From assembly GCA_022829145.1 (NCBI GenBank), contig CM040741.1, positions 55,362,180 through 55,426,179 of the forward strand: a DNA stretch of 64,000 bases. Reading direction: 5' to 3'. The notes under the pieces were generated by a model that was given only the letters and a program-made list of their open reading frames with translations, made no database searches and was not told the origin of the DNA. Source of the stretch: Albula goreensis (lineage: Eukaryota > Chordata > Actinopteri > Albuliformes > Albulidae). Positions within the stretch are counted from its first letter, which is position 1, and the number at the start of each line of letters is the position of its first letter. Shown here piece by piece: positions 50,800 through 62,823 of this stretch. The position numbers and the translations under genes are program-made.

Positions 50800-53658
50800 T
50801 TCAAGCAACTTTTTTATTGCACTCAATGAATCTGAAATAACAGACCAGTCATTTCTTTTATTTACAGTACAAATGTATTTCACCTCTGAGAAATGCACAA
50901 TGTCTTTTTCATATGTCAAACAATTTAGTTATTAATCTTTTGATGAAAATATACAGTTTTATAGATACATAAAATATTTTGACAAAATGTGAGAATGTTT
51001 GCTATTAAACACAAAAAATTTTCTTTTTGGTATTGTGGTACAGGAAACATATTATAAGTACTACTGTCTCTGCTCCACTGCAATAACTACAGTTTGGACA
51101 ACTGACAGTTTTTATATTTTACAGTACTGTTGTCGGCGAGCACCAGATAGGTCATCATCTTTTTGCAGAGATCAAAGTTCATTACAAAAATGCAATATTT
51201 CCTTTCATATCAAGGCCTCCATTACACGCACAATTACACCATATAAAACTACATACAAAAGTCAACTACAGTAATGCATGTGTATCAGGATGTGTATTAA
51301 AAAATATGCATGAAAAACGAAAATTAGAAATTGCACTTTAGATTGTGATGCTGGGGAATTGTTTGAAATTCAGGGCTAGAGCAGAAAACACGTTTTGTTT
51401 TGGACAGTTCTTTCACCCCCGCTGGGTGTTATGCTGACAGCCTGAGGTGATGTTGTTGTTCAATACAGTACTGACCGAAGAAGTGAGTAATAGACAGCAC
51501 TAACAGCCAATGGTTTATATAGGAGTAATATACAGACAAAACACTAGAAGCACACACAAAGAGGTTGAAAAATAAAAATGAACAGGTATAATTAAAGCTA
51601 GTGGGGAAATATCTGGCAGCAAACTTCATATGCAGTAATGTTTCTTAGATACCTTATATTAGACAGGAATTGAACAGGGATGAGCACCACTGAAAGGTGA
51701 ACAGATACAGCATATCTGCTACATGTATGTACCTCATTGCATCAGTATTATAATATGTTCTTCACTTTGAGGAAATACCATGTAAAAGTGATGAACACTT
51801 CAGGTTTCCCTCTCGTATCCCTGTAATTCTTTGGTCTTTTAATAAGTGCTCTGTTAAAGTAGGATAAAATATGTCCTCCTCAAAGCTTCTGAAAGTTACA
51901 CTGTAGTGTTTACAGGCATTTTGGTATAACGTGCTCATCAAGATTATGTAAAGTGAACATAAAATTCATTTACAGTTCCATTTACCAGATATTCTATCTA
52001 TACATACTTTATATACTTGACATAAATAAATACACATCTCAAAATTTTAAAAATGATTATACTGTATATTTATACATATAAAAATAGCTGAAGTATCTCA
52101 AAATTAATGTACAGGTTTCCTGCTTATCATGCCGTTCGGCCTCTGCATCTGTCTGTGGACCAGCTCCATGGTGCTTTGGTTGAGGTGCTGCTAACCCCTA
52201 ATTTAGTCTGAACCATTTCATACTCTCAGAAGACTGGATTTCCAAAAATAAAATTCTCACATTTTGTGCATCAATGCAAATTAATCTGTAAATGTCACTT
52301 TTATATTGCACCGAGTTATGTGCTGCTCAAATTCAACAAAAATAGTTATTGTCACATTTTTAAAAATCGGGCTGCAAATTATTAAAACATGAGATTATCA
52401 ATATTGCTTGAACATAATTTAACATGACACCATGTAAATAATCCAACCTTTTAACAATGCATTTTTCATTGTGTGCTGCACGACATTGATATATAGAGTT
52501 GGTATAAATATTATATAAGAATACAAATATTTCCTTTGACTGTGTTCCTTGCCTGTTTTAAATATGTTTTTAATTATAACTTGCTCTAAATGCAATGCAT
52601 TACTCAGAAATTTCTTTAAGTATATTGTATTGTGAGAAGATCTGTTTGTATGAAAGGGCACTGGATAAACATGGACTGCCATTCCATCTGAAACGTAATT
52701 CCACTTATATTCAACTTATCTGCACCTCTGAATAAGATTAATCTACAGATAATTCTATAATATGTATTACTATACATAATATCCTAAAATGTATCGTATC
52801 TACTATTTAATCCACTATGTATCAAACACATATAAATATCAATGATAAATTTGATGAAATTAGTCCATTTTCAGAAATACTGGTATTATTTAAAACATGA
52901 ATATTATTAATTAAATGTACTGAAACATTAAAATGTGTTCCCTTTCAGCACCATGAGATCCTAAACCCAACTGCAGGATCTAAATGAGGAGATTTCTATC
53001 ACTCCTTGACACCAGCCTACTGTTTTACCAGGGTAGAATATATGTAAGGTTGAAATAGCCTGAACTGGACCTTCATTTATTCATTTATTTACTTTGAGAT
53101 GATTCTGGAGAGGAACTGAGCTACAATTTTCACCCTTTTGCACATTGGGAATTGGTTGCTAGTGCACAGTTATGCATCCACTAGTAGAGCTTGTGCTTCT
53201 TTCCCCTGATTCAGGTTGGGTGACAGTGTTTCTTCATGGTGTCCCTGCTGTGCTGTTAGGTCACTGATATTTGCAGGCAGATGTCTCAGGTTCAAGTTTT
53301 TGAGTCAGTTACTTCTTTCCACAATACATTGATGGAACAAAGGGGAATAGTTAAGGCAGGGCTGTGGCCATGCTGTGTGGTGAGCCAAGGGGAACCTGAT
53401 CAAGAACCAACCAATCAGAGCCCTCTCCATGTTCACATGAAAAGATATAGACCAATCAATACATAAATCCAAAAAAAAAAAGTTTGGCACAAGATCCCCT
53501 TACATGTAAACTGTGTGCAAACGACTGGTATATTCCATTGTAGTCTGAGCTTTGATTGGTCAGTTCTTTCCATGGTAACAGCCCCTATGCTGTGTTTCCC
53601 TTGGCTCAGCCAGGGCACTGAGATGTTTGGCTCTCCAGACCCTGAAGTCAGAGGACCT
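50800..53658 (-). other. fbn2: Probable fbn2 3' UTR (distal end uncertain)
   Basis: AT-rich DNA after the fbn2 stop on the - strand with no supported coding region. Candidate polyadenylation hexamers (AATAAA on -) lie at 53084-53089, 53076-53081, 50857-50862 and 50813-50818. Which is used cannot be decided, so the limit is a guess set at the most distal pair. Confidence 0.35.
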
Positions 53659-54027
53659 CTACAGTAGCTGGATCTTCACTTTCATTCGGAGATCCTCCCC
53701 CAGCTCTCCAGAGAGGTAGTCCCTGTCCCTGCGGTCCTCTAGCTCCCTCAGCTGGGCGCGGCTGTAGAGGGGCCGGCTGGTCACCTCCAGTGTATAGTCC
53801 CCCAGTGATGCCCCCTTGTGGGTGGCGTGCAGGTAGCTCAGGCCCCGCCGGTGGTGGATGCGAAAGGCTCCGTCCTCATTGCCTGCAGTGATGACGTAGC
53901 TCACATGGTTGGCCAGGGGTTTGAGAGCGGGAACTAACTCCAAGATGTGCTCCTGAGGATTGAGCTGCGACACGTTCAGCACGAGTGTCACGTCACTGTC
54001 CACACTGGCCAAGCTGACCAGCTGCTC
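53659..54027 (-). CDS. fbn2: fbn2 last coding exon (C-terminal propeptide)
   Basis: 369 nt, acceptor tgtcccacag, 122 codons plus TAG. Encodes most of the C-terminal propeptide, which together with the nine residues after RRKR is 131 residues. In FBN1 the corresponding released peptide is asprosin and in FBN2 placensin (established names). Contains one sequon (NVS), [19 protein letters not shown] and [20 protein letters not shown]. Confidence 0.95.
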   Translation of the reverse strand, partial: EQLVSLASVDSDVTLVLNVSQLNPQEHILELVPALKPLANHVSYVITAGNEDGAFRIHHRRGLSYLHATHKGASLGDYTLEVTSRPLYSRAQLRELEDRRDRDYLSGELGEDLRMKVKIQLL

Positions 54028-57000
54028 CTGTGGGACACACAAGGTATATATGAAAGCTACCTATCCATTCTAAAATACCATACCCAATGCAACCCTACAG
54101 GGAATACACACACCAGACAATGTATTTCTATCAACCAATAAGAAGTTAGGCCAACCCAGCCCTCCTGAATAGAATCAGTCCTTCTCGGAATGCTGTTTTA
54201 CAAGTTTTCAACTGTTGATAGTTGGTTATTTGGGTGTGCTTTAAGAAGATAAGGAAAAGGAAATATATCGCACTTCATACATTGGAAAATGTTGCTGTTT
54301 TTGTGACTGACATACCTGTAATTGAGACACTGACTTTCAAAATATGTTATTCCTTTCATGTCAATTTATAAACTCAGAGAAGTTCAAATATTTTGTCTAC
54401 ACTCTGTTCCTACCCCTCACACAATCTGTCTCATCTTGCAAGATCTAATGTACCCACATATCCTTGCTACCTCCCTATCTACTCACCCTTCTTCCTTTCA
54501 TCTATCTTACAAAATCACATACTTAAGCTTATTCATTATTTTTCCCTTTTCAGTGGTAAGACTAAGAGCTAAGGGAACTTCAAAGGACAAACCAGGGGAG
54601 AACTGGAGCACACATAGTTTTAAAGCTATAACAGTGCTTTGCTCTGAGGAAATTGTCATACATGTTCAATAAATAGTTTTAAAGTTTCTCAAGCTTCCCA
54701 TAGCCTTCAGGACAGTCCTTGAAGTTACACAGTCTCGTAGGTACATTTTTTCAGGCTGACCATCTTCAAACACATTTCCTGGGGATTATTTCCTCATATT
54801 GGGTGAGGACTTGTCTCCTCAGGGGGGTGTAATTCCAGAGAGCCCTCTTACCTGTGTGGTCTGGGTCTCGTTGGTCTCCCGTTTCCTCCTGCCGCTCTTC
54901 TTGGGATAGCCGTTGATCTTGCACTCGTAGCAGGCCTCTGGGGAGAGGCTGTTGCCATCGTCCTCTCCCTCCTCTTCCATGGGGACATACTGGCCCTTCC
55001 CAAATCCCATGCCGGACACACAGTGGCTAGATGGCACAGAGAAGGGATTCAGAAACATGCCAGGTCCCCAGCAACTTTTTACCCCAATGTTTAATCATTC
55101 TCTGAGTTGGAATGCCCAGACATTGGCACTGCTACTTTGTAATTTCTTGCCACATTTACCCAAAAGACTAAAAAAGGGGCTAATGCTCTCATAACCAAGA
55201 TGACAGGCTACAAACTTATGGACAATTAAGGTCTACTGAATGGAACTGAATTATTTCCTCTTTCTCCCTTTCTAATCTCAGATAAGCAACTGATTTTACC
55301 ACACTGGAAGTACTGTGTTTTATCACTGATCCTGGATCAATGAGGTATGAGCAAGAGCAGCTTTGGTAACTATTTTCTATCTCTGTAGCACCTGGGGTAT
55401 CACTGACCTAGGACCAGTTAAGCACGAAGTAGGAGCAATTTCCCTCACTCCTGGCAGACTCTGTTTTAGCCCAGTTCTTGCCCGCTGATCCAGGAACAGC
55501 TAGGTAAGGGCTCAAGTGAATTTGACTCATCTTTGCCAGACTTTTTAAGTACGGGTTATCACTGAACAAGGATTAGCAAAGCATGGGCACAAATAAATTT
55601 GCCTCACCCTTGGCCGACTCTGTAGTAGCCTGGTGGGCAGCCACAGAGGTAGCCCCCTTTGGTGTTGGAGCAGCCGTAGCTGCAGGGGTTCTTCATGGAG
55701 GCACACTCGTCGATGTCCTCGCAGCTGCTGCTCGGCTGGTTGAAGATGTAGCCCGAGGGGCAGGCGCACTTGAAGCTACCCAATGTGTTGTAGCAGGAGG
55801 CCGTCCCACAGCTGCCTGGGTTTGAGCACTCATTCTCATCTGCCACAGGGAAAAATAACAGTTATTTTAAAGTTAATTTAAAGATATAGGTGGCTTTAAA
55901 GTCTGAACTCATAGAGAGATTGACTGGTGGACCTCCCATATAAGTGACTGAATTTATTACACCTTCAGCATAGATATAACTTAATCAAATGACCTGACAA
56001 GTCATTTTTGAATTCAGTGACATTTCAGTCTGTGATCCATTTGAGGCCCAAGAACAAAAACAGGCCATTGAGCCCTCATGGGTTTTCTACAGTCTGCAAA
56101 GTATCCAGTAGTGCTTCAAGCCTGGGCTTGTACACCCTAATTGTATCTGCTGGATATTCAATGCATTGACAACTCCCTGTGTAAATGTATAAACATACTC
56201 CCAGGCTGCAGTGCAGAATTAAAGAATTTGTTTGCTAACTCCGTTTTCTGTCAATATAGCTTGCAAAAGTGAACTTGTTGACACAGCTTGACTTGTAAAT
56301 TCTTTTGTATGTTTCACTTTGTTAATCAGTTATGAATTTACACTCAAATGTATTCTTCCTGCTAGCCTGCTTTTGTAGAGACTCTACACTCACAATGTCC
56401 CCACAATCTCTGTGTCCTTTTCAAAAAATGTATTTCCACAAATGTATCAACAACAACTGTCTTACATGAGAGATATATTAATAAATATATAAATACAGTA
56501 CTAGTGCAGTGTAGTGTTTTGGATTGCGAAAACATGTACTCATTGTTTTTTAAAATCCACCAGGTGTGCTCAGGGTATGCAGTGAAGGATCTCTCTAATG
56601 TCCTCTAGGGGGTGCTGTGGGTCTGGTTTTCTGAGATAAATATGGGATGTAAATGAAGAACATGCTCTGATCCATCAGCCTGGATTTCTTGGATCCCAGT
56701 AAAACAACATTACGTTCCACCACAGCCAGGACTCAGACAGCACTAAGGAAATGGTTCTGCCTGTAAAAATGAAATGGCCCATTGGTGGGGAAGGACTTGT
56801 GCACTGCCAGTTAAAACAGTCCTGCGCTGGACATTTTTAAAGAGAGGGTACACTCTTAAATGAAACGTTTATGGACTTTCTATGTCTAATTCTGGAAAAT
56901 GATACCATCATCAATCCGAGTTTTTGTCCAAAATGTAATATTACGGAAAAACTAGTACAAGGAGAATGTCTCAATCAGCTTTGCTCTCTGGCAAATATGA

Positions 57001-60000
57001 AACCCTGAGTTCTTACTACTTCTCCAAGACTGAGCTCTGGCTGAAGCTACACACTAACATATTTCTATTTTTACAAGCTCAATCAAATGATTTATTAGCA
57101 GAAATGGCAATGAAACGCAGTTGTACAGAGGCGCTGGACCGGCTTGCTGATGGGCGCAAACCCAGTACAATAAAGTACATGAAAGGTTTTAATTAATAAA
57201 AACGTTGCAAATTTCCTGGAAAAGCAAACCTCAACCTCCAATACGTCTGTCAGAATCAAAGAAAATCCTTTGAACATTCAGTTCAGAGAAGAGTTTAGAC
57301 CTAAATACTTTGATAACATTTTTCTGTCTCCCCATTGGTGTTTTCAACAGTCTGTAAGTGAAGCAGAGTGCAAGAGAAGGAGAGCTAAGATTTTTCTCTC
57401 AATTTGGAATGTCCATTTGTATTCACAAGCCATACTCATGACTATCAATCTGAAAATGCAGACAAGCGTGCACACTTGAAACATGTGACATCGGCTGCTG
57501 CTTCTTTTCACACCTCTGTCCACACACTGAACTTATACAGAAATGAGTTAGAGGAAGACACTTTATATGCAGCTTGTGGGCTTGTGACCATTGGAGAACA
57601 TCGCTATGAGACAATCTAACCATTGTGGAATGTCACTGTAAGAGAACCTTACTGTTACAGAACATTGCTATGAGAGAGCCTGACTGTTATGTCATGATGG
57701 GATATTTTTACTGTTAAAAAATCGCTATGAGTGAAAACCTGACCAAACTTTGCAATGAGAAATTATAAAATGTCATTATAGTGCCATCAGAGCTCATCAC
57801 TGAGAATAAACTGACTGAAAGAGAATGACTCTATGAAACTATGATAGTATATTAGGACATGACCATGAGAAGACCTGTGAGAGATATCACTGTAAAGGAC
57901 CTGACTGTGACAGACCATGACTATGAGTGGGTGAGCACAGAGGCTTGGGCTTTTGGGACACACCTACACACTGGTTCCACTGGTAGTGCTGGGTGTATCC
58001 TGCAGGGCAGCTGCAGCGGTAGCCCCCCAGCATGTTCTGGCAGCCATGCTGGCATCGGTGGTGGCTGCTGGCACACTCATCCACATCTGCACAGAGACGG
58101 CAAACAACAGAGCAATTAGCGGAACGAGGGAGACATCAGGTAACAGGGCAATTATATGCTTCTCACAGATTCCAAATTCCCTGGCTTCTGTGTGGTAGGG
58201 AGAGACCTTGGGAGGTTTCCCAGAGTCATAAAGATCCATGCTTTACACATCCCAGAGGGCCACTTCGTGGGAGATTTTTCTCCCCGTGTTAGCAATTTTC
58301 ACCAACACTCTAATAATCCCGTTTTTAATTGCGACAGTTTAAATATTCTTTTGCTCTGATAGGGGCTTAATGAGGAGCACGCATAGGGTCCTTGTCTTCC
58401 TCACAGTAATCCCCACTACACTATTCACATAATTTAGAGTATGTCTGTTTCCCTGCAGCCCAGGGTGACGCTGTAATTGTGTGTAAATTTCTGTGTTTGA
58501 AGCCATGAAGTTTTTGGTTCAAAACCCAGATGGAGTGCTCCAATTATACTCTGTAGTAACCAGTTGTATTGATTTGAAGTTAGCTTGCTTTGATAAGGGC
58601 TTCAGAAAAGCAAATAATTCATGTAATTCTAATTATTGCAATACAAGCACTGCACTCCTTGGCATTAAAGGCTACTGCCTGACTGAAAGGTAAGGTGACA
58701 CTTGGGAGGCTTATGCTTATTTTTTGAAACAGTAACCCCGAAGTATGAATTTTGCATGCCAAATTATCAAGTCATGTGGAATCCTATCTAAGGTCTTTGA
58801 AATTGAATCCTTGCCCCTCTCTGAGCCCGTAGTTAAATTGTACATCTGTCTCTAATACATACAGAGACAAGGAGGGAAAAAGACCTGGTTTTAGTTTTAT
58901 CATCATTCGTTACTTGATTTTCTCCCAAGACATGCTCAAATTCTGTACCCCATTTATACAGCTGGACTTCTCATCCAGGTGAAGTGCCCCTGCTCCAGGG
59001 TATGGCAAAGATACTTCACCTGGGACCTGTGCCTATGCTCATGAGCCCAACGCACTAACTGTCACCCAGCAAGGCTCCTGTGCTCTCATTCTCAATAGGA
59101 AACTATTCCCTTGGTCAAAATAAAGCTGCTTTGTTTGGAAGCATGGCAACTGGACTAATTTACAGAAGGCTGGGAGGAATTTTGGTGGGAGCCTCCCTTA
59201 CAATCTACTCTGATGATTTCAGAAATATTTAATTTCCTCTAGAAACAGAGGTGTATGTGTTAGATCATGAACACTGGCCAAAGCTGTGGTTGCCTTCCAC
59301 CTCATAAGACAAAACTGTGAACATATGTGAGGATGGGACAGGATAGGGTGAGACAGACAGGATAGGGCAGGATACACAGGGTAGGGTGGGACACACAAGG
59401 TAGGGCACGACACACAGGCTAGGATAGAACAGCTGGGAATGGGCAGGGCAGGGTGAGATGGCCTGGGATTGTCCTGGACAGGATGTCTAGGCGGGGCAGT
59501 ACCGTCACAGTGCAGGCCCGTGCTGTCCAGGGAAAACCCTCGCTGGCATTCGCAGCTGAAGCTGCCTGGTGAATTCTGACAGATACCCTTGATGCCACAC
59601 AGAGAGGGGTCTGCAGCACACTCATTATTGTCTGAGTAAGCAGAGAAGAGAGAGAGTACACATCAAAACCACTGTTCAACACTGTCAACAACTCTGAATC
59701 CATTAGCAAATTATAATCCACCTGAAAAAGTATTGTGTGCATAAAATAAAAGTTAGTTTACATAAAAATCCTGCTTCACCTTCATTTATATCTTTCTAAG
59801 TTTAAAGAGAGTGCTAAATAAGTGGTCTAACTGAGCATTAGGCCAGTGGGAAAAGCTGCAATCTACATAAAACTTATCCTGCACCTTGGTGAGTGTTTTT
59901 TACAAAGATAAAATAAACAGTTTCCTCTTCAGTGCTTCAAAGTAAATTCACCACTGCCTCGGTAATGGAAAGAAAGGTTCTAGAATGTATTGACCTGTGA

Positions 60001-62823
60001 TTCTAATTGACAATTCAAGCAAAGCATCTTTTAAAGGCATTATTGAAATTGATGTTTTGGTCCTATAAGATCTGCTTTATCATTTTACATCCCTCATTTG
60101 TATCTGTGTGGTATACTCCTGATGGCTCATCAGAGAACAGACCCTACGTGAACTTTAAGATGTATTTTTAGATTTTTACCTGTACAAGTTTTTCAGCATT
60201 TTTCAGGACCATACACCATTCAATGCTATGGTTTGCCTTGACAACCCCCCACATCACAAAAATCAGTTCCCAATGTGAGCAGGGACATGATGTTCTCTTT
60301 TCAAGTATCTCTCCCACTTCTGTTTCCAATAACTTCACTTTCACTGTTCACCAGCATTTTGAAAACCCCTACATCAAACTCTTGGCAAGTTGGCACCCTT
60401 AAACATTTGACAAATCTCCTACTTTAGCATTACCAACCCAAAGCAGACCACAACTATGCAACTTTGCAACCATATAAAATGATCACACAGACGAATGCAA
60501 ATATTGTGTGTCACATTATGAATGATTTTTTTGTTTGTAATGATTTGGCATTACTTTACAAGTAGAGTTTATTTAAAAATGTCAATGAGGTCTCCCTTTG
60601 GGATACCATCAATGCCTATAATTACTCTGACCACAGTGCACTTTGTTCTGTAAATAAAAAATGTTTTTATTCATGCATATCCATCCTTCATTTTGTGGAC
60701 CAAAGGAGTCATGATTTTGCTAAATACAGAGGGTAAAACAACAAATGCTTAAGTGACACTTACAGTTAGGAAAATCGTTGTTGGATTAAATACTACTATC
60801 ATCACTATAACCTTATGATACTGGAACTTATCAATATTTGTAAATGAATTCTTCTGTATATTTCTAACAACATAAAATACATACACATTCATACTTGCCA
60901 ACAGGCGGCAGTGTGTGTCAGTCACTCACCAATGCAGGCTGTGTGATGCTGTGTGAACCCTGGTGGGCACTTGCAGGTGAACCCACCCACAGTGTTGACA
61001 CAAAGGAACTGGCAGTTGTGTCGCTTGGTCTGACACTCATCAAGATCTGTGGAGCAGTCAGAGGAAATACACCCAGTCTTTCAAGGAATTAAGTTACCTG
61101 AATGTACAGAAGAAATATTCCATTCTAGCCTTAATCCTAACCAAAGAACTTACTATATGTTACTGATAAAAATCGATTTTATTCACAGATTAACCATTAC
61201 TAAAATTTTGTGAAACACCATGGAAATTAGCTGGAATGTTGCAAGCAATGTGATTGCTGTCAGTCCCACAGTCCATTCGCCTGTGCTCACACCTCCTGAC
61301 AGGGAACTTGGTATAAAATATATAACACACATGAAATGAAACTGATTGACGTATATCTGGGAATATTTTGTTTACATTACCAATACTGAAAAAAAAATAA
61401 TATAGAATAATATAATGTCAACCTTACTAGTTCTTAAGGAACTGGATTGAAGAGAGTGTTGCTGTTTGGGGTAGCGCACAACTGCAGCACACCTTAAGAC
61501 AGACTGTTTTGAAAAGATTAACCTGAATGGATGACATGTAAATGAAAGCTAACGCATGTAGGACAATCTAGAGAATTTGCTTTGAGAATAGAACTACACA
61601 CTATAATGCTTCCCATGACACCATTCTGTCTCCCAGCCCAACACATAATGCTCTGAAAATGACAAGGGCATGAAGGCTCAGTCTGAGTTTCCTCTGGTAC
61701 CTTTGCAGGTCCTCCCGTCCTCCTGGAGCAGGTACCCCCGTGGGCAGGAGCAGGTGTAGCTGCCCTCTGTGTTCTTGCAGATGAAGTTGCAAGGCTTTGG
61801 AGACATACTGCACTCATCCACATCTGGCAACCAAACAAACAGATTTAGCAATCCCTTACTTAATCATGTATGTCTCTTCATCAAGGCTCATTGATTCCTC
61901 ACATAAGATGTAATTTTTTTTATCATTCATACATGATGTAAGCTCTTTATCTTTACATAAGTATCTACAAAACACAAAAAGGCAAATGTAACTGTACATA
62001 CAACAGAGATGGATGTTTAAGTGAATTGCTGAGAGGAGGCTCATACCCACGCAGGCTGTCCCAGTGATGTCATTGGTGTAGCCCTGCTTGCAGTGGCACC
62101 TATAGGAACCCATGGTGTTGATGCACCTGCCGTTCTTGCACAGGTTGGGCATGATCTTGCACTCATCGATATCTGATGATTAACAGACAACACATCATAT
62201 TTCACACATGTGGATAGCTCCATAATGTCAATGATGAAAGCCTTGACTGCCAAGCTGACAATACTTGCAACCAAGCATTCTTATTTTTCTGGCTTGTTAT
62301 GAATATTCATGAGAATTAGTGTGAAAAAGTCAGACCAGCACAGTAACATATTTCCATTCCGTTTTTATAACAAAAGTTGATTAAATGCAGTGCACTTCAC
62401 CACTGACCTCATTTGCAAAGGCTGGTTGTATGGGCTGTATTTTATTGTTCTCCCATGTCGTGTTTTTCTTATTACTTTTATATTAGTTTGTTTAGTCAAT
62501 TAAACCGTTGTTGTTGGTATACATATGCATTTAAACATGTATAAAAAACAGATCTTTCAGGTACTGTGGAATAATCATTAGGTTATTCCATACCACCTAT
62601 TTTCCCAGCCCCTCACCTGTGCCATCAGTGGCATAACCCCGCCCATGGGGGCAGAGTTTCTTGTACTGGGCGGTGCCAGGCAGAGGACAGAGCTCGCATT
62701 GGTTTCCCCAGCCACGCCCCCCATCACAGCAGCACTGGGACTTGGTAGAGGGGCTGCGGCTGCTGGAAGACATCTGGCACATAGTCTGGAGAACCTCAGT
62801 GAAGCAGAACGCTTCTCTGTAGT
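53659..62823 (-). CDS. fbn2: Fibrillin-2, last nine coding exons, 5' partial
   Basis: Secreted glycoprotein that polymerises into extracellular microfibrils and binds latent TGF-beta complexes (family knowledge). Nine exons on the - strand join in phase to about 532 codons plus TAG. Domain order: one TB (8-Cys) domain; seven cbEGF domains, each with six Cys, the Ca2+ motif D-x-[DN]-E-C and the hydroxylation motif C-x-N-x4-[FY]-x-C-x-C; the unique C-terminal region; an RRKR furin site; and a 131-residue C-terminal propeptide. TB plus seven cbEGFs is the known 3' end of fibrillins. Fibrillin-2 is chosen over fibrillin-1 from GMGFGKGQY after the last cbEGF and from the slc12a2 neighbour, although [11 protein letters not shown] near the C-terminus looks fibrillin-1-like. 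All exon junctions from TB to the last cbEGF are phase 1, which allows domain shuffling. The gene continues beyond the right edge. A teleost fbn2 co-orthologue is possible. Confidence 0.95.
54852..55026 (-). CDS. fbn2: fbn2 exon: unique C-terminal region with furin site
   Basis: 175 nt, acceptor gtgccatctag, donor gtaaga. Encodes [13 protein letters not shown], an acidic stretch, the four-domain-linker motif [18 protein letters not shown], then [21 protein letters not shown] is fibrillin-2-like. Confidence 0.95.
54879..54890 (-). other. fbn2: Furin cleavage site RRKR in fibrillin-2
   Basis: Four codons reading Arg-Arg-Lys-Arg followed by Glu. Fibrillins are cut here by furin/PACE to release the C-terminal propeptide before assembly (family knowledge). 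Confidence 0.85.
55326..55638. repeat. Degenerate 77-82-bp tandem repeat overlapping an fbn2 exon end
   Basis: Four diverged units begin with ctga at 55326, 55403, 55485 and 55562 (spacings 77, 82, 77). Shared landmarks are an agga-ag--aag block, an aattt block, cctca and gactctgt-tagcc. By hand alignment the units are about 60-70% identical over their first 58 bases. The last unit covers the exon donor and about 31 coding bases. Confidence 0.6.
55608..55839 (-). CDS. fbn2: fbn2 exon: last two cbEGF domains
   Basis: 232 nt, acceptor ctgtggcag, donor gtgagg. Encodes two cbEGFs, [16 protein letters not shown] and [16 protein letters not shown], ending [13 protein letters not shown]. Its last 31 bp appear to be part of a degenerate tandem repeat that continues into the intron. 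Confidence 0.95.
55840..57963 (-). other. fbn2: fbn2 intron upstream of the double-cbEGF exon
   Basis: 2.1 kb. The right-hand 350 bp is a degenerate 32-bp tandem array; the rest shows no recognised element. Confidence 0.65.
57596..57937. repeat. Degenerate 32-bp tandem array
   Basis: Three clear consecutive 32-bp units (57596, 57628, 57660), with a consensus like gaacattgctatgagagaa then cctgactgttaca, followed by more decayed copies up to about 57937. It ends 26 bp from the fbn2 cbEGF exon at 57964. Confidence 0.75.
57964..58086 (-). CDS. fbn2: fbn2 exon: cbEGF
   Basis: 123 nt, acceptor tctgtgcag, donor gtgtgt. Starts [16 protein letters not shown] and carries [12 protein letters not shown] and the fibrillin signature QHYQWNQCV. 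Confidence 0.95.
   Translation of the reverse strand: MWMSVPAATTDASMAARTCWGATAAAALQDTPSTTSGTSV
58087..59502 (-). other. fbn2: fbn2 intron between cbEGF exons
   Basis: 1.4 kb with the 19-bp tandem array at its right end; otherwise no recognised element. Confidence 0.65.
59341..59435. repeat. 19-bp tandem repeat, five units
   Basis: Units begin at 59341, 59360, 59379, 59398 and 59417 in exact 19-bp register, consensus ggrtagggyrggacacaca. Degenerate G-rich copies may continue towards the exon at 59503. Confidence 0.9.
59503..59631 (-). CDS. fbn2: fbn2 exon: cbEGF
   Basis: 129 nt, acceptor cttactcag, donor gtactg. Starts [18 protein letters not shown] and carries [12 protein letters not shown] and [13 protein letters not shown]. 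Confidence 0.95.
60930..61046 (-). CDS. fbn2: fbn2 exon: cbEGF
   Basis: 117 nt, acceptor ctccacag, donor gtgagt. Starts [16 protein letters not shown] and carries [12 protein letters not shown] and [12 protein letters not shown]; nearly identical to human fibrillins here. Confidence 0.96.
61701..61823 (-). CDS. fbn2: fbn2 exon: cbEGF
   Basis: 123 nt, acceptor tggttgccag, donor gtacca. Starts [16 protein letters not shown] and carries [12 protein letters not shown]; six cysteines. Confidence 0.95.
62047..62172 (-). CDS. fbn2: fbn2 exon: cbEGF (first after TB)
   Basis: 126 nt, acceptor taatcatcag, donor gtatga. Starts [17 protein letters not shown] and carries [12 protein letters not shown]; six cysteines. 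Confidence 0.95.
62617..62823 (-). CDS. fbn2: fbn2 exon: TB (8-Cys) domain
   Basis: 207 nt, acceptor tgttcttcag, donor gtgagg. Begins [18 protein letters not shown] and contains the CCC triplet and [20 protein letters not shown]; eight cysteines in total. It matches the last TB domain of fibrillins. Confidence 0.95.

Larger units (their letters stand above)
54028..55607 (-). other. fbn2: fbn2 introns flanking the furin-site exon
   Basis: 54028-54851 shows no repeat or gene signal. 55027-55607 contains the degenerate 77-82-bp tandem repeat described separately. Confidence 0.65.
59632..62616 (-). other. fbn2: fbn2 introns between cbEGF exons and TB exon
   Basis: Four introns around the cbEGF exons at 60930, 61701 and 62047. 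AT-rich, no repeats or RNA genes recognised, and no further cbEGF exon. Confidence 0.65.
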
